The notes beneath the pieces were generated by a model. That model made no database searches. It was not told where the DNA came from and saw nothing but the letters and a program-made list of their open reading frames with translations. Of a stretch of DNA of 45,729 bases, positions 24,127-33,287 are shown in pieces; the first letter of the stretch is position 1, and each line of letters begins with the position of its first letter. The DNA comes from Planctomycetota bacterium (lineage in GTDB: Bacteria; Planctomycetota; Planctomycetia; Gemmatales; Gemmataceae): NCBI GenBank assembly GCA_016195405.1, contig JACPZP010000050.1, forward strand, positions 1 through 45,729. The letters are read 5' to 3'. Position numbers and translations under genes: made by a program.

Positions 24127-24300
24127 CTATTGCTTTTTCTTGTCGTCAGGCTTCTCGTCTTCGCCCTTGGTAAGGCCAGGCCGCTGGCCCGCGTCCTTTG
24201 TCACCTTGGGATTGTCGGGGCTGGAAGACCCGCAGCCCGTCAAAAAAGGGCTGCACAGAAAGCAGCACAAAAAGGCCAACGAAACGGTCTTGCGAAACAT
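24127..24300 (-). CDS. Small lipoprotein following phoR
   Basis: A 57-aa lipoprotein. The N-terminus MFRKTVSLAFLCCFLCSPFL has a basic start and hydrophobic core, followed by the lipobox LTGC with the lipidated cysteine at position 23. The mature part is about 35 residues, strongly charged (KGEDEKPDDKKKQ), with no known domain. AAGGGG is located 7 nt before the ATG. The start is only 16 nt after the phoR stop, so it should be co-transcribed and may be induced with the Pho genes. A 193-nt gap separates it from the next gene. Confidence 0.78.
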   Translation of the reverse strand: MFRKTVSLAFLCCFLCSPFLTGCGSSSPDNPKVTKDAGQRPGLTKGEDEKPDDKKKQ

Positions 24301-24316
24301 GGCGGTTCCCCTTTCA

Positions 24317-26116
24317 TCAAGTATTCAGGTGCGCGTGAATGACCTCGCCACCATGTGAATTATGGAAAATGCGCCAGAGGGGCAGCCGCACGGTAAAGAC
24401 GCTGCCTTGCCCTACCTCGCTGTGAGCCGCGATCGTGCCGTTGAGCGCCTGGACCATGTGCTTGACAATGCTAAGTCCCAAGCCGGTGCCGCCCAGCTCG
24501 CGGCTGCGAGCCTTGTCGACGCGATAGAAGCGTTCGAAGATGCGCGCCAAATCCTTCTCGGGGATGCCGACACCCGTATCGGCGACCTCGAGCACCGCTT
24601 CACCACTTTCCGCGCGCCAGCGCAGCGTGATCCGGCCTCCCGGCGGCGTGTATTTGATGGCGTTGTCGAGAAGGTTATCGAGGATCTCTGCCACCGCTTC
24701 CTCGTCGGCCAGCGCGATCACGGGCGCCGCCGCGGGCGCTTGCTCGAGTCGCAATTCCTTGGCTTTGGCGCGATCGCGCTGCCGCGTCATACAAGCCTCG
24801 ACGGCTTCGCCCAGCGCGATCGGTTGCAGCTCCATCAGCTCTTGTCCGGATTCGATCCGGCCCAATGTCAGCAGGTCTTGCACCAGACGATGCAGCCGGT
24901 CGGCGTTTTCGCGGATGCGCTCCAGGAAATGGATGTTGTGCTCGGGATCTTGCAGGGCGCCGTCAAGTAATGTCTCCACCGTGGCGCCGATGGCGGCCAG
25001 CGGCGTCTTCAATTCGTGCGAGACGTTGGCCACGAAATCCTGGCGAATGCGTTCGAGCTTGCGTAATGGGGTGATGTCGTGAAACACCAGGACGGCGCCG
25101 CGCAACGGCTCGCCCGGAAGCCGCGTGCCGTGAATCAAGTAGACCTTAGGCTCCGTGCTGCTCCACTCCAGCTCGCAATGATGCGGCGCGTCGGATTCCA
25201 GGATCCTGTCAACGGCTTCGCCAAGCTGGCGGTGGCGGGCCAGCAGCCACAGCTTGCGGCCAACGGCATTGTCGGGGATGATGGCGAGAAACTGCCCGGC
25301 GGCGTCGTTGAGGAACTGCACGGTCTGGTCGGCGTCGATGACCAAGACGCCTTCGACCATGCCACGGAAAACGGCGCGCAACTGTTGTCGATCCTGGTCC
25401 ATCTGCGCGATGTGGGCCGCGCATGCTTCGCTCATTTCGTTGAACGAGGAGGCCAAGGCGCCTACTTCGTCGCTGGAAGAGATGCGCACGCGCTGACCGT
25501 AGTTTCCGCGGGCGATCGAGCGGGCGGCATGTGCCAACTCCACGAGCGGAGACGTCAGCCGGCGGGCGATGATGGCGCTCACGATCAGAGTGAAAAGGGT
25601 TGTTACGCCAATCGTCGTCCAAACGACGCGGCGCGACCAGCCGATCTCGGCCGCCACGGCGTTCAAAGGCAAGGCAACCCGCACGTAGCGGACTGTTCCT
25701 GAGTCGATGCGCCGGGCGACATACATCATCGGCTCGTGAACCGTGCCGCTAAAGCGCGTGGAAGCGCCGATGCCGGAAGCCTCTGCTTCTTGCACCTCGA
25801 TGCGGGTCTTGTGATTCTCCATGTTCTCAGGAGTTTCTCGAGAATCGGCGAGAACCGTTCCATCGGAGGCGATCAGGGTAATTCGGGCGTCGGTGTCGGC
25901 GCCCAGGCGCGTCACGGTCTCTTGCAGTTGGCTTGCATTTTGTCCCGCGGCCACCTCGCGGACGAATACCGTCTTCAATTCGAGCCCATGCCGCACTTCA
26001 TCGAGCGTGTGATTTTCGATGCGGCCGATCAAGACCCAGCCCAAGAGCGCAAGGGCGAACGTCACCAAAAGGGAATACGCGCAGAAAAGCCGCCAGAAGA
26101 TTCGTGAACGCCACAT
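24317..26116 (-). CDS. phoR: PhoR-like phosphate sensor histidine kinase
   Basis: Membrane sensor kinase expected to phosphorylate PhoB. The 599-aa protein has TM1 (about residues 8-30), a periplasmic domain (31-160), TM2 (164-184), HAMP (185-237), a PAS domain (about 245-350), HisKA with phospho-acceptor His367 (FVANVSHELKTPLAAIGA), and HATPase with N box DNLLDNAIKYTP, DTGVGIP, FERFYR and GGTGLGLSIVK. Unlike the short periplasmic loop of E. coli PhoR, there is a sizeable extracytoplasmic domain, as in Bacillus PhoR, so it may sense a ligand directly. Start chosen at ATG 26114-26116; no strong ribosome binding site is visible. It is divergent from pstS. Confidence 0.93.
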   Translation of the reverse strand: MWRSRIFWRLFCAYSLLVTFALALLGWVLIGRIENHTLDEVRHGLELKTVFVREVAAGQNASQLQETVTRLGADTDARITLIASDGTVLADSRETPENMENHKTRIEVQEAEASGIGASTRFSGTVHEPMMYVARRIDSGTVRYVRVALPLNAVAAEIGWSRRVVWTTIGVTTLFTLIVSAIIARRLTSPLVELAHAARSIARGNYGQRVRISSSDEVGALASSFNEMSEACAAHIAQMDQDRQQLRAVFRGMVEGVLVIDADQTVQFLNDAAGQFLAIIPDNAVGRKLWLLARHRQLGEAVDRILESDAPHHCELEWSSTEPKVYLIHGTRLPGEPLRGAVLVFHDITPLRKLERIRQDFVANVSHELKTPLAAIGATVETLLDGALQDPEHNIHFLERIRENADRLHRLVQDLLTLGRIESGQELMELQPIALGEAVEACMTRQRDRAKAKELRLEQAPAAAPVIALADEEAVAEILDNLLDNAIKYTPPGGRITLRWRAESGEAVLEVADTGVGIPEKDLARIFERFYRVDKARSRELGGTGLGLSIVKHMVQALNGTIAAHSEVGQGSVFTVRLPLWRIFHNSHGGEVIHAHLNT

Positions 26117-26257
26117 ATCGCTGTTGTAGGAGTCGGACGACGCCGGCGGACAGCGACCAGCTGCAAAAGATTGGTTGCCACGCGGCAAGCCACTAGAATA
26201 GGTCGGCCCGCGACACAGTTCCGGACGCGGTCGCTGCACTCAACCATGAGGGTCACC

Positions 26258-26449
26258 ATGAAAGGCGCCGAAAATGCGACACCATGCAAAGAGCACCGCT
26301 GGGAGCGCCGCCTTGAAATGCATCATGGCGCGGAAAGTGTTGTCCGCGTGTGCGTTAGGTGCGGCGAACGCGAGCTGTGCTGGGCGCGGCGCGGCAGGAT
26401 TCGTTTCAAAAACGAAAAATTCATTTCAGGAACTGCCTGTGTGTCCTGA
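26258..26449 (+). CDS. Possible small zinc-ribbon-like protein
   Basis: A 63-aa candidate: CKEHRWERRLEMHH, then RVCVRCGERELCW, a C-x2-H ... C-x2-C spacing like small zinc-binding proteins. GAGGG lies 6 nt before the ATG at 26258. It sits between the divergent phoR and pstS genes. A hairpin (AATTCATTTCAGGA at 26418-26431 against TCCTGAATAAATGAATT at 26444-26460) overlaps its last codons, which fits a transcript end or argues against coding. I could not match it to a named family. Confidence 0.4.
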   Translation: MKGAENATPCKEHRWERRLEMHHGAESVVRVCVRCGERELCWARRGRIRFKNEKFISGTACVS

Positions 26450-26460
26450 ATAAATGAATT
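26418..26460 (+). repeat. Imperfect hairpin between phoR and pstS
   Basis: Arms AATTCATTTCAGGA (26418-26431) and TCCTGAATAAATGAATT (26444-26460) pair with a 3-nt bulge. There is no U-tract. It might end a transcript of the 63-aa candidate before the pstS promoter region. Confidence 0.55.
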
Positions 26461-26522
26461 CGCTAACCGGCCCTCGTCAACTCCATATCCAATCTGACGC
26501 GCGCTTCAATTAGTTGGCCTTT

Positions 26523-26544
26523 CTTCATCTAATCTTCACCTGAT
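26523..26544 (+). promoter_or_regulatory. Pho-box-like 11-bp direct repeats upstream of pstS
   Basis: Two adjacent 11-mers, CTTCATCTAAT (26523-26533) and CTTCACCTGAT (26534-26544), agree at 9 of 11 positions and are followed by CTTAAG, a partial third unit. PhoB/PhoP-type regulators bind 11-bp direct repeats, and the TTCA(T/C)C core resembles the actinobacterial PHO box. TATGGT near 26564 could serve as a -10 element. The site is 80 nt before the pstS start, and phoB is in the same locus. Confidence 0.55.
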
Positions 26545-26624
26545 CTTAAGAGTGACGCCCATCTATGGTCTTAAACTGACCACGGCGCATTCCATTGATC
26601 GAAGGTTTGCGAGGGGAGGTGACA

Positions 26625-27617
26625 ATGAGTGGCCGCAATTCAACTTGCAGGCGCGTTTGCCTGGCGTGCTTGATCTATGCCGTCATGAGTTATCCGGCCT
26701 GGGCCCAAACCAAGCTGGACCCCAAGCTGCCGGAATACAAGCCGGCTCAAGGCGTGTCTGGAAACCTGAAAAGCATCGGCTCGGACACGATGAACAACGA
26801 AATGACCTTGTGGGCCGAGGGCTTCTTGAAGTTTTATCCCAATGTGCAAGCGGAAATCGAGGGCAAGGGTTCAACGACCGGTCCGCCCGCGTTGATCGAC
26901 GGCACCGCACACTTCGCTCCAATGAGCCGACCGATGAAAGGCAAAGAAATCGACGACTTCAAGAAAAAGCACGGTTTTCCTCCTACCGCCTTACCCACCA
27001 GCATCGACATGTTGGCCGTCTACGTTCACAAGGACAATCCCATCAAGAGGCTGACGATGCAGCAAGTGGATGCCATCTTTTCCCGGACACGCAAAGGGGG
27101 CTTTGACAAAGCCATCAACACTTGGGGCGATTTGGGACTCGGAGGCGAATGGAAAGACAAGCCGATCGCACTTTATGGCCGTAACTCCGCATCGGGAACA
27201 TATGGCTACTTCCGCGAGCACGCCCTGTTCAACGGTGATTTTCGAGATGAGGTCAAGGAGCAACCAGGCAGCTCATCGGTGGTGCAGGGCGTGGCCAGCG
27301 ACAAATACGCCATCGGGTACAGCGGGATCGGCTACAAGACTGCGGACGTACGTGCCGTGCCGCTCGCCCCGGACAGCAAATCGGAAGCGGTACCGGCCGA
27401 GGCGGATCGCGCCTACGCCGGCGAATACCCCCTGGCTCGTATGCTCTTGGTCTATGTGAACCGAAAACCGGGCGCCGAACTCGATCCACTGCGCAGGGAA
27501 TTCGTGCGTTATCTCTACAGCAAGCAAGGCCAATCCGACGTGCTTCGCTGCGGCTATTTACCCATCGGCGAGGTCATCGCCACGAAGGCGCTCGCCAGTG
27601 TTGGCCTAAAACGCTGA
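26625..27617 (+). CDS. pstS: Phosphate ABC transporter substrate-binding protein PstS
   Basis: Captures inorganic phosphate outside the cytoplasmic membrane and delivers it to PstCA. The 330-aa protein has a signal peptide (to about residue 27, PAWA-QT) and the PstS phosphate-binding segments: KSIGSDTM near the N-terminus, GKGSTTGPPALIDGTA, and YGRNSASGTYGYF. It belongs to the PBP-like-2 branch common outside Proteobacteria. GGGAGG lies 5 nt before the ATG at 26625; a longer in-frame start upstream lacks this. A Pho-box-like repeat lies 80 nt upstream. pstC begins 16 nt after the stop codon. Confidence 0.95.
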   Translation: MSGRNSTCRRVCLACLIYAVMSYPAWAQTKLDPKLPEYKPAQGVSGNLKSIGSDTMNNEMTLWAEGFLKFYPNVQAEIEGKGSTTGPPALIDGTAHFAPMSRPMKGKEIDDFKKKHGFPPTALPTSIDMLAVYVHKDNPIKRLTMQQVDAIFSRTRKGGFDKAINTWGDLGLGGEWKDKPIALYGRNSASGTYGYFREHALFNGDFRDEVKEQPGSSSVVQGVASDKYAIGYSGIGYKTADVRAVPLAPDSKSEAVPAEADRAYAGEYPLARMLLVYVNRKPGAELDPLRREFVRYLYSKQGQSDVLRCGYLPIGEVIATKALASVGLKR

Positions 27618-27633
27618 CGGCTCGGCACTCCTC

Positions 27634-30210
27634 ATGGAACCGAAAAAGACTTACACGGGCCGGCCGCGCCGGCCGCGCAAGACGCGCAGCTCGGTTTGGC
27701 TCGCTGAGTTCGCTTCACGGCGCCTCATCACCACCGGAGGCATCGGGACCATTGTCGCGATTGTAACCGTCTTCGTGTTCCTTCTGTACGTGGTTGGACA
27801 CCTTTTCCTGTCAGCTTCCGTGACAGGGCAAGCTCACGCGGAGATCGACTGGGCTCAAGCCGCGCCGCTGCAGATGGGGATGGACGAAGACCAGCTCATG
27901 TGCTGGGCGTTGTTTCCCGACGGCTCCTTGCAACTGGTGCGTTTGGATACGGGTGAGCTTCTGGAAAAGCGGAACCTTTTCCCCGACCAGCATTTGACCG
28001 CCGTCTCGTTTACTCCCGGCGGCGAAACGACGGCGCTGGGATTCGAAGATGGCTCGGTGCGTATGGGAACGATTCGCTTCGACACCAGCTTCCTGGATCC
28101 CGATGAGTTGCCCGACGACGTGCGTGGCTTGGAAGTCGGACAAGCCGCGCGCGTCAAAAGCGGCATGGTCTTGCGCACGCCCCAAGGACAATATCGGCTC
28201 CAGGAGTTGGCAGTAGACATCAAGGACCCGGCCAAGGCCGCCAGACCTTCTCCGGTGCTGCTCGTCGACCAGAGCAAAACCACTACCGGGCAAGTGGTCA
28301 CCGTGCTTACCGCCGACGGCAAGTTGCGGCTCAACACGGTTCTCGAAAAAAACAACTTACTGACTGGCCAGACAACTTACAAGTTGAGCGGCATTGACCT
28401 GCCGTACGCGGAGTATGCGAGCACGGATCCTCCGCTGAAACTCTTCATGTCCGCCTTGGGCGACCAGATTTATCTTTTCTGGAAAGACGGCCGCCTAGTC
28501 CGCATCGATGCTCGGGACAAAGCGAAACCCATGCTGGCTGAGGTTCGCGACGTTCTGGAGAACGGCTCCTTGCAAGTCACAGAAGTGCGCTGCCTCCTTG
28601 GCAAGGGGACCTTTCTAGTTGGAGATTCTTCGGGGCGTGTTAGGGCCTGGTTCTATGTACCCGCGGAGGAGGCGGGCCGCGTCGTCTGCGCCCATGATTT
28701 TCCAGGCACGGGCGCCGCAGTGACGGCCCTCGCGGTGTCGGACCGTTCCCGGTCGGCAGCGGTCGCCCATCGCGACGGAAAGATTCGGTTGCTCTTTGTA
28801 ACGAGCGATCGGGTCATGGCTGAACTCGACGTTTCGGGTCAGATCCCGAAAAGCTTGGTGTTGGCTCCCAAGGACGACGGCTTGGCGGCGGCAGCTGCCG
28901 GCGGCATTTGGCAATGGACGATCGACCCGCTCCATCCTGAAATCACATTCAAGTCGCTGTTCAGCAAAGTCTGGTACGAAACCCACGAGAAGCCGGAGTT
29001 CGTCTGGCAATCCACAGGCGGCACGGATTCGTTCGAACCTAAGTACAGCCTCGTGCCCCTCATCATTGGCACTCTCAAGGCCAGCTTTTATTCGCTGCTC
29101 TTTGGCGTGCCGCTGGCGCTGTTGGCGGCAATTTACACTAGCGAATTCATGCATCCCAAGAGCAAGGCTGTGGTCAAGCCGACCATTGAATTAATGGCCA
29201 GTTTGCCGAGCGTGGTGCTGGGATTCTTGGCCGGACTAGTCTTCGCCCAGTTTGTTGAAAGGATCGTCCCAACGGTCCTCGCCTCGCTCTTCACCGTGCC
29301 GCTGGCATTTCTTGTTGGCGCTTACTTCTGGCAACTTCTGCCGGATCGATTGGCTCAAGTGCTCGCGCGCGGGCGCTTCCTGTTCATTTGCCTCGTGATG
29401 CCGCCCGGCCTGCTCGCAGCCATTCCGGTCGGCGCACTGATGGAGCAGGTGCTTTTTGACGGCGACCTGCGCCGCTGGTTGGACGGCGGCGGAGGCAGCG
29501 CCGTCGGCGGCTGGGTCTTGGTGCTTCTGCCACTGAGCGCCATCGTGTCCGTGCTTCTGATGGGACGTTACGTCAATCCTTGGGTGCGTCGTCAAACGAT
29601 TGGGTTGAACCGGCTCAAGACCGCCCTGGTGGATTTCGGCAAGTTTCAAAGCGCGTGTGCCGGCACGGTCCTCTTGGCCTGGGTGGTCGCCTTGATATTG
29701 GATGGTTTCGGCTTCGACGCCCGCGGCCTTTTCCTGGGGCCCTATTCCCAGCGCAATGCTCTGGTCGTCGGGTTCATCATGGGGTTCGCGATCATCCCCA
29801 TCATCTACACCATCGCCGAGGATGCCCTGTCATCGGTCCCCGAACACCTCCGCGCCGGCTCCCTGGCAACCGGAGCAACGCGCTGGCAGACTGCCATTCG
29901 CATCATCATTCCCACCGCCATGAGCGGCTTATTTTCCGCGGTGATGATCGGCTTGGGCAGGGCCGTGGGAGAAACCATGATCGTGCTCATGGCCACGGGC
30001 AATACACCTGTTATGAACTGGAGCATCTTTAGCGGGTTTCGCACTCTGTCGGCCAACATCGCCGTGGAGCTGCCCGACGCAGTCCGGAACAGTACGCATT
30101 ACCGCACGCTCTTCTTAGCCGCCCTCACGCTGTTCGCCATCACTTTCGTGCTGAATTCCCTGGCTGAGCTGGTGCGCTTACGTTTTCGCCGGAGGGCTTA
30201 CCAGCTATGA
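27634..30210 (+). CDS. pstC: Phosphate ABC transporter permease PstC with large extra domain
   Basis: Membrane channel subunit of the Pst importer. At 858 aa it is far longer than E. coli PstC (about 319). TM1 (about residues 37-62) is followed by about 400 residues of beta-propeller-like repeats (e.g. CWALFPDGSLQLVRLDTGELL, AVSFTPGGETTALGFEDGSV, AVAHRDGKIRLLFV), presumably extracytoplasmic. The permease part runs from about 470 and contains an additional helical insertion; the ABC-contact loop is EDALSSVPEHLRAGSLATGATRWQTAIRIIIP. Large PstC forms of this type are known in pseudomonads. The stop overlaps the pstA start by 4 nt (ATGA), implying coupled translation. Confidence 0.92.
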   Translation: MEPKKTYTGRPRRPRKTRSSVWLAEFASRRLITTGGIGTIVAIVTVFVFLLYVVGHLFLSASVTGQAHAEIDWAQAAPLQMGMDEDQLMCWALFPDGSLQLVRLDTGELLEKRNLFPDQHLTAVSFTPGGETTALGFEDGSVRMGTIRFDTSFLDPDELPDDVRGLEVGQAARVKSGMVLRTPQGQYRLQELAVDIKDPAKAARPSPVLLVDQSKTTTGQVVTVLTADGKLRLNTVLEKNNLLTGQTTYKLSGIDLPYAEYASTDPPLKLFMSALGDQIYLFWKDGRLVRIDARDKAKPMLAEVRDVLENGSLQVTEVRCLLGKGTFLVGDSSGRVRAWFYVPAEEAGRVVCAHDFPGTGAAVTALAVSDRSRSAAVAHRDGKIRLLFVTSDRVMAELDVSGQIPKSLVLAPKDDGLAAAAAGGIWQWTIDPLHPEITFKSLFSKVWYETHEKPEFVWQSTGGTDSFEPKYSLVPLIIGTLKASFYSLLFGVPLALLAAIYTSEFMHPKSKAVVKPTIELMASLPSVVLGFLAGLVFAQFVERIVPTVLASLFTVPLAFLVGAYFWQLLPDRLAQVLARGRFLFICLVMPPGLLAAIPVGALMEQVLFDGDLRRWLDGGGGSAVGGWVLVLLPLSAIVSVLLMGRYVNPWVRRQTIGLNRLKTALVDFGKFQSACAGTVLLAWVVALILDGFGFDARGLFLGPYSQRNALVVGFIMGFAIIPIIYTIAEDALSSVPEHLRAGSLATGATRWQTAIRIIIPTAMSGLFSAVMIGLGRAVGETMIVLMATGNTPVMNWSIFSGFRTLSANIAVELPDAVRNSTHYRTLFLAALTLFAITFVLNSLAELVRLRFRRRAYQL

Positions 30211-32198
30211 ACGCGTCTTCCCTTGCTCCAGTCACGGAAAATACACCCGGGGGCAAATCCGGCCGCTCGCGCCGACCCCGCAAGGGAAACTCTGTATTGG
30301 CCCAGGGTGAGCCATCGATTTGGGGAACGGGCGGGGCTTTGGTCGTGGCGATCACCATGATCGTCGGTCTGCTCGTTCTGGTCCTCATTCAGGGAGCGGT
30401 GACCTTTTGGCCTATGGACCTGGTGCGAATTCGCACCGTCGATGGCAAGGTTTATCTTGGGGAAGTGACCCGTGAAGAGACCTATCGGCCCGAAGCGGAA
30501 GTCTTCACTTCACTGCCGCCGCGAGAGAGGGACCGCGCGAGGGAGGCCGTGCAGCAAGCGGCGGGCGTGGCTCGACGCCGCCTCTTGCGCACCGGAAACT
30601 ACGATCTGACGGGCTTTCATCACCAATGGGTCAGCGATTTCCAGATTGCCGAGGAATCTAAGCCGGAGTGGGGCTTAGTAGTCGAGCGCCTCACATGGGG
30701 CAACTTTTACGGCACGCCGACCGCCTTTCTCTTGGATGGCAAAGAAGTAGCTTCCGACCCGGACGACATTTGGGCCCAATTCGTGAATCACCACGACGCG
30801 GTCGCGGAACGGTTCTCACGGAGTGTGGATCTGAATCGCCACGGCATTGGCGCGTTAAGCCGCAAGCAAAACGCCGCACTACTGGCTCGAAAGCAAGCGG
30901 AGATCAGCTACGGCAAAAGCTCTTCCGAGTACGCTGTTGCGGACAAACAATTCGCCGAGGTCGAAAGCGCATGTAAAGAAGAAGATGCGCGGATCAAGAG
31001 TGAAATCAACACGCTCAACAAGGAAAACGATCGCTTTCAATTGCGCCTGGTGACTGCTGACGGACAAGAGAAGATATTGCCGCTTGCTGACATCGTTCGC
31101 GCTTACCCCGCCAATCGTTTGAGCTTTGGCGACGAGGTCGGTATATATTTTTCGCGATGGGCGGAGTTTCTCACCCAGCGGCCGCGCCAAGCCAACACCG
31201 AGGGGGGCGTCCTCCCGGCGATCTGGGGCACCGTGGCCATGACGCTTCTCATGTCGCTGGTTGTTGTCCCCTTTGGCGTCTTGGCGGCCTTGTACCTGCG
31301 TGAGTACGCCAAATCGGGACCGATCATCAGCGTGGTGCGTATCGCCATCAATAACTTGGCCGGCGTTCCCAGCATCGTTTTCGGCGTGTTCGGAATGGGG
31401 TTCTTTTGCTACTTGGTCGGGAAATTCATTGACGGAGGACCCCAGCACATTCAGGTGGCGCCAATGCCGCCGGCGTGGTGGTGGCTCGCGATGCTCGCCG
31501 TGGTGCTCGTTGGAGCGGCGGCGTTCCTCGTCGGCCTGATCGGAGCGCGCGACCGTGCGAAAGAATCTCGCTTTGGTCGCTACCTTGGGAGGTTCGCGGT
31601 AGCTCTGTGGCTGCTCAGTCTTGCACCGGTCGTCTACGTCGTCGTGCACACGCCTTATTTCAGCGGATTCTACGAAGCCAACTTGCCCAGTCCAACTTTT
31701 GGAACGGGCGGCGTCTTGTGGGCCTCGCTGACCCTAGCATTGTTGACGGTGCCGGTGGTGATTGTGGCCACCGAAGAATCTCTCGCCGCCGTGCCCAATT
31801 CGATGCGCGAGGGCTCTTACGCCTGCGGCGCCAGCAAATGGCAAACGATCCGGCGCATCGTCCTTCCCCGAGCCTTGCCCGGCATCATGACCGGCATGAT
31901 CCTGGCCATGGCGCGCGGGGCCGGCGAAGTCGCTCCAATCATGCTTGTCGGCGCCGTGAAGCTCGCTCCCGAGTTGCCCGTGGACGGCGTGTTCCCCTAT
32001 CTTCACCCGTCGCGCAGCTTCATGCACTTGGGATTCCACATTTACGACCTCGGCTTCCAGAGCCTCAATAGCGAGGCGGCCCGGCCCATGGTATATACCA
32101 CGACGCTTCTCTTGATCGGCATTGTCGCCTTGCTCAACGTGATGGCTGTGTGGCTTCGTTCGCGGTTGCGGCGCCGCTACCTGGTCAGCCAGTTTTGA
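30207..32198 (+). CDS. pstA: Phosphate ABC transporter permease PstA with large extra domain
   Basis: Second channel subunit, 663 aa against about 296 in E. coli. TM1 (about residues 45-68) is followed by an extracytoplasmic region of about 260 residues with a charged, partly coiled-coil part ([40 protein letters not shown] in two halves). The permease domain begins about residue 330 ([29 protein letters not shown]), has an extra helical segment around 415-480, and the ABC-contact loop [32 protein letters not shown]. It overlaps pstC by 4 nt and ends 14 nt before the pstB start. The matched enlargement of PstC and PstA suggests their outer domains interact. Confidence 0.92.
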   Translation: MNASSLAPVTENTPGGKSGRSRRPRKGNSVLAQGEPSIWGTGGALVVAITMIVGLLVLVLIQGAVTFWPMDLVRIRTVDGKVYLGEVTREETYRPEAEVFTSLPPRERDRAREAVQQAAGVARRRLLRTGNYDLTGFHHQWVSDFQIAEESKPEWGLVVERLTWGNFYGTPTAFLLDGKEVASDPDDIWAQFVNHHDAVAERFSRSVDLNRHGIGALSRKQNAALLARKQAEISYGKSSSEYAVADKQFAEVESACKEEDARIKSEINTLNKENDRFQLRLVTADGQEKILPLADIVRAYPANRLSFGDEVGIYFSRWAEFLTQRPRQANTEGGVLPAIWGTVAMTLLMSLVVVPFGVLAALYLREYAKSGPIISVVRIAINNLAGVPSIVFGVFGMGFFCYLVGKFIDGGPQHIQVAPMPPAWWWLAMLAVVLVGAAAFLVGLIGARDRAKESRFGRYLGRFAVALWLLSLAPVVYVVVHTPYFSGFYEANLPSPTFGTGGVLWASLTLALLTVPVVIVATEESLAAVPNSMREGSYACGASKWQTIRRIVLPRALPGIMTGMILAMARGAGEVAPIMLVGAVKLAPELPVDGVFPYLHPSRSFMHLGFHIYDLGFQSLNSEAARPMVYTTTLLLIGIVALLNVMAVWLRSRLRRRYLVSQF

Positions 32199-32212
32199 TG
32201 GGGAGTGATAAG

Positions 32213-33148
32213 ATGACCGTCTCTCATCCTGCAAGCGCCGCTCTCGAGAGCCGCCCAACCCCCCTTCTGCCCATGCCGCAGCAGCCCGCCAACCCCCGCT
32301 TACTGGACCACCCCGGCTCGGAAGAATCACGGTTGGAGAAGATCGCTCGCGGCCAATCCGCGCCAGCGCACGTCCATGCCGAAATCGCCCAAACGGATCC
32401 GGTGCTTCGCATCACATCGTTCAGCCTTTGGTACGGAAAGAAACAGGCGCTCTTCGACGTCTCCTTATGCATTCCCCGCGGCAAAGTGACGGCGCTGATT
32501 GGTCCGTCCGGCTGCGGAAAATCGACGCTCTTGCGCTCGGTCAATCGGCTCAATGACCTCATCGACACGGTGCGCGTGCGCGGCGAAATGCAGCTCAATG
32601 ACGATCCCATCTATCGCCCCTCCGTCGACGTGATTGAGCTGCGCAAGCGCATGGGCATGGTTTTTCAAAAACCGAACCCGTTTCCCATGAGCATCTATGA
32701 AAACGTCGTTTATCCGCTGCGGATCGACGGCGAGCGCGACCGCCGTGCTCTCCACGAGGTCTGCGAACGAAGCCTGCGCGGCGCCGCCCTGTGGGATGAG
32801 GTCAAGGATCGTCTGCATGAGAGCGGTCTGGCCCTTTCCGGCGGGCAGCAGCAACGGTTGTGCATCGCCCGCGCCATCGCCGGCGACCCGGAGGTCTTGC
32901 TCCTCGACGAGCCTTGCTCCGCCCTCGATCCCATCGCGACCAGCAAAATCGAGGACCTGCTCCAAGAATTGAAAGGCAACTATTCGGTCCTCATCGTAAC
33001 CCACAACATGCAGCAGGCCGCCCGGACCAGCGACTTCACGGCCTTCATGTACCTGGGCCACGTCATTGAGTATGGACCGACAGGCACGATGTTCACCAAT
33101 CCGCACTTGCGCGAGACCAACGACTACATCACAGGCCGATTTGGATAA
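32213..33148 (+). CDS. pstB: Phosphate ABC transporter ATPase PstB
   Basis: Energises phosphate import. The 311-aa protein has Walker [10 protein letters not shown] (residues 97-105), the Q-loop in [15 protein letters not shown], signature [14 protein letters not shown], Walker [14 protein letters not shown] and the H-loop in [12 protein letters not shown], all PstB-typical. The first 60 or so residues are an unusual Pro/Ala-rich extension; most PstB proteins are about 250-260 aa. The start ATG at 32213 has GGAG 7 nt upstream, so the extension appears genuine. It is the last pst gene; a hairpin with T-rich 3' flank is found about 165 nt downstream. Confidence 0.95.
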   Translation: MTVSHPASAALESRPTPLLPMPQQPANPRLLDHPGSEESRLEKIARGQSAPAHVHAEIAQTDPVLRITSFSLWYGKKQALFDVSLCIPRGKVTALIGPSGCGKSTLLRSVNRLNDLIDTVRVRGEMQLNDDPIYRPSVDVIELRKRMGMVFQKPNPFPMSIYENVVYPLRIDGERDRRALHEVCERSLRGAALWDEVKDRLHESGLALSGGQQQRLCIARAIAGDPEVLLLDEPCSALDPIATSKIEDLLQELKGNYSVLIVTHNMQQAARTSDFTAFMYLGHVIEYGPTGTMFTNPHLRETNDYITGRFG

Positions 33149-33153
33149 CACCT

Positions 33154-33181
33154 GGCTACGATGTGGCGGCTACGATGTGGC
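33154..33181. repeat. 14-bp tandem duplication after pstB
   Basis: GGCTACGATGTGGC is present twice in direct succession (33154-33167, 33168-33181), starting 5 nt after the pstB stop. No function is apparent. Confidence 0.88.
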
Positions 33182-33287
33182 GGCAGTTTTCCAGCTTGCC
33201 GATCCGCATATGTTTCGGTCCTCGCAGTATGACGCTTCGAGCCCCCGACCGCGAAACGATCGACGCCTATCTCAAGGCGCCCGATCG

